Below, piece after piece: positions 61,247 through 64,000 of a stretch of 64,000 nt of DNA (positions are counted from its first letter, which is position 1; the number at the start of each line of letters is the position of its first letter). This stretch comes from Flavobacterium lutivivi (lineage in GTDB: Bacteria > Bacteroidota > Bacteroidia > Flavobacteriales > Flavobacteriaceae), in the NCBI RefSeq assembly GCF_014642275.1, contig NZ_BMIM01000002.1, forward strand, positions 186,001 to 250,000. Direction: 5' to 3'. A program made the translations under genes and the position numbers. The notes under the pieces were generated by a model. It was given only the letters and a program-made list of their open reading frames with translations. It made no database searches and was not told the origin of the DNA.

Positions 61247-62758
61247 CTAGAATTTATAGCTTAACCCTGTATAAACCCCAAATAGATATGGTTTGAAATT
61301 ACCTGAACCAGAGCTAAAAGTATTCAATTGATACTTGAATGTAGGTTCAAGGTTATATTCCAAAGCTTTTAAAATTTTATATTTCATTCCAATGCCAAAA
61401 TTGGTGCTAAAATGAATAGAGTTTAGATTATTTGCTTCTCCTAAAACCATATTCATCGAGTTGGAAGTTAATGAAACTTCATTTTCATTAAGAAGTAAAG
61501 TACTCATTCCTGCAATAACATTTAAACCAAATTTTTTATCAATTAAAGCATAACTCATTTCGAGGGGAATTTCAAAATATCCAATTTTTTGATTTATTAC
61601 ACCTTTGTTATTCTGCACAATATTTGTTTCTTCAGGAGCAACGAATTGGCTTGAAGCAAAGTCTTGTACAATAATATTGGAAGCATCTGGAACCATGTCA
61701 ATATTTGTCATTCCTTTACTGAATAAACCTGCTGAAAACGCAATATCATTGGTGTTGTAATCTACAACAAATTTGTTTACGCCAGTTCTTAGCGTAATTT
61801 TGTCACTAGCTCTATAGGCTACACCAACACCAAGACTTAAACCAGTATTATATTGTTTTGAGTTTTTGCTGAGTGTTCCATCAATAGGTGAACCACTGGA
61901 AAAAGAACCCATAAATACAGGAGCAATATTTGAGGCAATTTGCCATCTGTTATTTACAGGTTCTTTGTTTGTTTTGCTTTCTTTTTCATTTAGCAATTCT
62001 CCCAACGTATTTTTTTTCAAGTTGTTAGGCTGTATAGAGTCATTGTCTTTCAAATTATTTTCTTGAACAGCAACGCTGTTTTCAGAATTTAATTGTTTTT
62101 TAGGCTCTACAAGGTTTTTTTCCAGGGTTATTGATGGTAAAGATGAATTAGTATTATTTATCGTGTTATTTTCTAGAGCTACTTGCTTAGTATTGTTTTT
62201 ATCATAAGTCTCTTTGTTATAACTTTTTTCTTCACTGTTACTAGCAATAGAGTTGTTATTAACTCCAGATGTTAAAGTATTGTGCTGTTTTCTTGTTTTT
62301 CTAAACGTAACCTTTTTAATATCGTTGACTTTTGTTTTCTCCGAATTATTTGTGCCAATGTTATTTGCATCAATGTCATTTGTGTTAATTTCATCAGCAT
62401 CAACGTCATTTGTTGCTACGTCATTTATTGATGTGGACTTATTAATGATTTGGTCATTATTTATTTTATCTTTTTCACCATCCTTTTTTTGGTTGCTACT
62501 CGAGTTGTTTTCAATGTTTACAACAGGAACATCTTGATGGTTATTTTGTTGTAAAAAACCACCTTTTGTAACAATAAAAAACCCAATAATAAAAACAGCA
62601 GCTACACCAGAAAACATCCACCACAATGGAATTATTCTGCGTTTTTCTTTTTTCTCTAGTCTTGATTCTATGATTTCCCAACTCTCCAATGGAGCATCAT
62701 GTTCAAAATCCTTGAATCTTTCCTGAAAAAGTCTTTCTATATCTTTTTTCTCTATCAT
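61247..62758 (-). CDS. Membrane-anchored beta-barrel protein paired with an ECF sigma factor
   Basis: Protein of 503 residues in three parts. A cytoplasmic segment and membrane helix (about 45-66) begin it, with LFQERFKDFEHDAPLESWEIIESRL resembling anti-sigma partners of Bacteroidetes. An Asn/Asp/Lys-rich low-complexity region spans about 70-260. The C-terminal 230 residues are predicted beta-barrel (PorT/OMP-like strands such as YNTGLSLGVGVAYRASDKITL). Residues about 112-137 form five-residue repeats (NDVAT, NDVDA, DEINT, NDIDA, NNIGT). It overlaps the sigma gene by four bases. It may combine anti-sigma and surface functions; how it sits across the envelope is unclear. Confidence 0.82.
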   Translation of the reverse strand: MIEKKDIERLFQERFKDFEHDAPLESWEIIESRLEKKEKRRIIPLWWMFSGVAAVFIIGFFIVTKGGFLQQNNHQDVPVVNIENNSSSNQKKDGEKDKINNDQIINKSTSINDVATNDVDADEINTNDIDANNIGTNNSEKTKVNDIKKVTFRKTRKQHNTLTSGVNNNSIASNSEEKSYNKETYDKNNTKQVALENNTINNTNSSLPSITLEKNLVEPKKQLNSENSVAVQENNLKDNDSIQPNNLKKNTLGELLNEKESKTNKEPVNNRWQIASNIAPVFMGSFSSGSPIDGTLSKNSKQYNTGLSLGVGVAYRASDKITLRTGVNKFVVDYNTNDIAFSAGLFSKGMTNIDMVPDASNIIVQDFASSQFVAPEETNIVQNNKGVINQKIGYFEIPLEMSYALIDKKFGLNVIAGMSTLLLNENEVSLTSNSMNMVLGEANNLNSIHFSTNFGIGMKYKILKALEYNLEPTFKYQLNTFSSGSGNFKPYLFGVYTGLSYKF

Positions 62759-63306
62759 TTTGCTGATGGAAAATTTGTATTCATACTCGTTTTGTAATTC
62801 TCTATTTTATTTTTCAAAATCAATTTGGCTCTCGATAAATTTGATTTTGATGTGCCAATTGAAATATTCGTCATTTCGGCAATTTCTTGATGCGAATACC
62901 CATCCATGACGTATAGATTAAATATCAATCTGTACCTATCGGGCAATTCTTGAATAATTTTTAATAAATAATCTAAATCAATGTTTTCGTCGTCAAGTTC
63001 TATTTCATTGTCAATTTCTTCTTTCTCTGGAACAAGGTTTAAAAATGTTTCTTTTCTATACTGTTGAAGAACATGATTTATCATTACTCGTTTCATCCAA
63101 CCCTCGAAAGAACCTTTGAATGAATATGTTTTTATTTTTTCAAAAATCAATAAAAAACCTTCCTGAAAGTTGTCTTGAGCTTCTTCATAATTACGTGAAT
63201 ACTTTAGGCAAACGCCAAACAATTTTGATGCATAGATGCGGTATAATTGTTCTTGCGATTTCCTGTCATTATTCTTGCATTCATGTATGAGTTGCTTTAA
63301 ATCCAA
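62755..63306 (-). CDS. ECF-type RNA polymerase sigma factor
   Basis: Sigma-70 family protein of 183 residues with region 2 (YRIYASKLFGVCLKYSRNYEEA, then FQEGFLLIFEKI) and region 4 (LPDRYRLIFNLYVMDGYSHQ, then EIAEMTNISIGTSKSNLSRAK). Regions 1.1 and 3 are absent, as in the extracytoplasmic-function group. It is coupled by an ATGA overlap to the membrane protein downstream, a common sigma/anti-sigma arrangement. Target promoters are unknown. Confidence 0.93.
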   Translation of the reverse strand: MDLKQLIHECKNNDRKSQEQLYRIYASKLFGVCLKYSRNYEEAQDNFQEGFLLIFEKIKTYSFKGSFEGWMKRVMINHVLQQYRKETFLNLVPEKEEIDNEIELDDENIDLDYLLKIIQELPDRYRLIFNLYVMDGYSHQEIAEMTNISIGTSKSNLSRAKLILKNKIENYKTSMNTNFPSAK

Positions 63307-63328
63307 ATTGCAGCAAGTTTTCTGTTTT

Positions 63329-63733
63329 TTAATTTACTGGTATTTCATATTCTAGAAAAATATTATTTCCGCTTTCATCTTTACCTTTCCAGAATTTAAA
63401 AATATAAGTTCCATTGCTGGTAACATTAAAATTGAATGAACACTCCTGAACATTATCAGTAAGTTCTTGACAATTATTTCTTTCCTCAACAACACTTTCT
63501 ATTGCTACTGTTCTAATATTCAAATCTTTGTCATAATAAATACTGTTGTAATAATGACAAGTAGAAGGTCTAGTGTAATACATTTTTATAGGATATGTAT
63601 TTCCAATACTAAATTCTGTTGGAATATCAACACTATCTACTGGCAAAAGTTCAAAATGGAAATTTGAACCATTATCAAGTGAACAAGATGCCAATAAAAA
63701 AACGAGGGCAAATGAGGCTAAAATTCTTTTCAT
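63329..63733 (-). CDS. Small lipoprotein of unknown function
   Basis: Protein of 134 residues. The signal peptide (MKRILASFALVFLLASCS) has the lipobox LLASC with Cys at residue 17. The mature domain contains paired Cys residues (TCHYY, NNCQEL and VQECSF) and a beta-rich end, IFKFWKGKDESGNNIFLEYE. I recognise no family. It lies just upstream of the sigma gene on the same strand and could be cotranscribed with it. Confidence 0.82.
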   Translation of the reverse strand: MKRILASFALVFLLASCSLDNGSNFHFELLPVDSVDIPTEFSIGNTYPIKMYYTRPSTCHYYNSIYYDKDLNIRTVAIESVVEERNNCQELTDNVQECSFNFNVTSNGTYIFKFWKGKDESGNNIFLEYEIPVN

Positions 63734-63791
63734 TTTTTTAGAAAACTTTTTCTGTTAGATAATTAATTTTTAAAAAGGTTGCGTCTAATAA

Positions 63792-63818
63792 ATAAAAAAA
63801 CCTGCCGAAGCAGGATTT
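63792..63818 (-). terminator. Intrinsic terminator of recA
   Basis: On the minus strand CCTGC-TTCG-GCAGG is followed by seven T. The TTCG loop is extra stable. It lies a few bases past the recA stop codon. Confidence 0.92.
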
Positions 63819-63820
63819 TG

Positions 63821-64000
63821 TTAATTTTCATGACCTTCTTTGATGTGGTCTTTTATCAGTTGTTCTAGTTCTTCTGCTAGTTCTGGATTGTCTTTTATCA
63901 AAGCTTTTACAGCATCACGACCTTGACCTAATTTTGTTTCGCCATAACTAAACCACGAACCTGATTTTTTGATAATTTCAAATTCTACAGCCAAATCAAG
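63821..64000 (-). CDS. recA: Recombinase A, C-terminal 59 residues (gene continues beyond window)
   Basis: The frame is open to the window edge. The visible tail includes [38 protein letters not shown] and an acidic end ([15 protein letters not shown]). The [11 protein letters not shown] and QGR motifs are diagnostic of RecA. The catalytic core is outside the window. The stop is followed by the terminator at 63792-63818. Confidence 0.95.
   Translation of the reverse strand, partial: LDLAVEFEIIKKSGSWFSYGETKLGQGRDAVKALIKDNPELAEELEQLIKDHIKEGHEN

Overview
The window comes from the chromosome of a Flavobacterium or a close relative in the Flavobacteriaceae. Four things point there. The DNA is AT-rich. 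Promoters have the Bacteroidetes -7 form TAnnTTTG and starts lack Shine-Dalgarno sequences. Lineage-specific families are present: a SprE/PorW gliding and type IX secretion lipoprotein, a T9SS-sorted protein, DUF4254, DUF4292, DUF5687 and a HU-SPOR fusion. The ATP synthase genes also have a Bacteroidetes layout. Genes are packed tightly, no gap exceeds 300 bases, and I saw no rRNA, tRNA, CRISPR array, prophage or transposase gene.

Layout. (1) 1-5.8 kb holds housekeeping and unassigned genes: an M23 peptidase cut by the window edge, SdpI-like and GH3-like proteins, two tandem paralogous secreted proteins, and a large protein with a nucleoside-phosphorylase-like C-terminus. (2) 5.8-27.1 kb is a surface polysaccharide (O-antigen or exopolysaccharide) locus. 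It encodes a Wzz-like protein, dTDP-sugar enzymes (RmlA, RmlC, RmlD), a GtrB-like glycosyltransferase, WecD/WecE-like dTDP-Fuc4NAc enzymes, a GtrII-like membrane glucosyltransferase, a Wzx flippase, a methyltransferase-like protein, two Wzy/ligase-type polymerases, several GT4 enzymes, a UDP-glucuronate decarboxylase, a WcaJ-type initiating transferase, UDP-GlcNAc 2-epimerase and a CapK-like adenylate-forming enzyme. No rmlB lies in the window. (3) 27-39.6 kb: a T9SS cargo protein, purD, two small lineage-specific membrane proteins, upp, DUF4254 with a family 9 glycosyltransferase, a ferredoxin-type oxidoreductase, and a PadR regulator followed by membrane proteins and a DUF5687/ABC transporter pair. 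(4) 39.8-48.8 kb: sprE/porW, a bactofilin, then atpZ, a small membrane protein and atpB-E-F-H-A-G; atpD and atpC are not here. (5) 48.9-61.2 kb: a flippase, dut, a sugar nucleotidyltransferase, a TPR protein, a DUF4292 lipoprotein, a degenerate EnvC-type M23 protein, a thioesterase, the HU-SPOR protein, dprA, trpS and a PlsC acyltransferase. (6) 61.2-64 kb: an ECF sigma factor with a membrane-anchored beta-barrel partner, a lipoprotein and the C-terminal end of recA.

The most unusual signal is repeat DNA. Five places carry short tandem repeats with a strict period of seven bases but different heptamers: 7642, 8878, 31732, 38458 and 47856. REP-like palindromes occur at 8586, 32413 and 35143. 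Both a heptamer array and a REP-like element sit in frame inside rmlD, each apparently adding a loop to the enzyme. At 36835-36925 three perfect inverted repeats keep their block order, so they cannot all pair as one hairpin. A 16-base match plus a leftover reading frame at 16302-16352 suggests that the 6.3 kb segment from the WecD-like gene to the methyltransferase-like gene was inserted into, or exchanged at, the 3' end of the GtrB-like gene.
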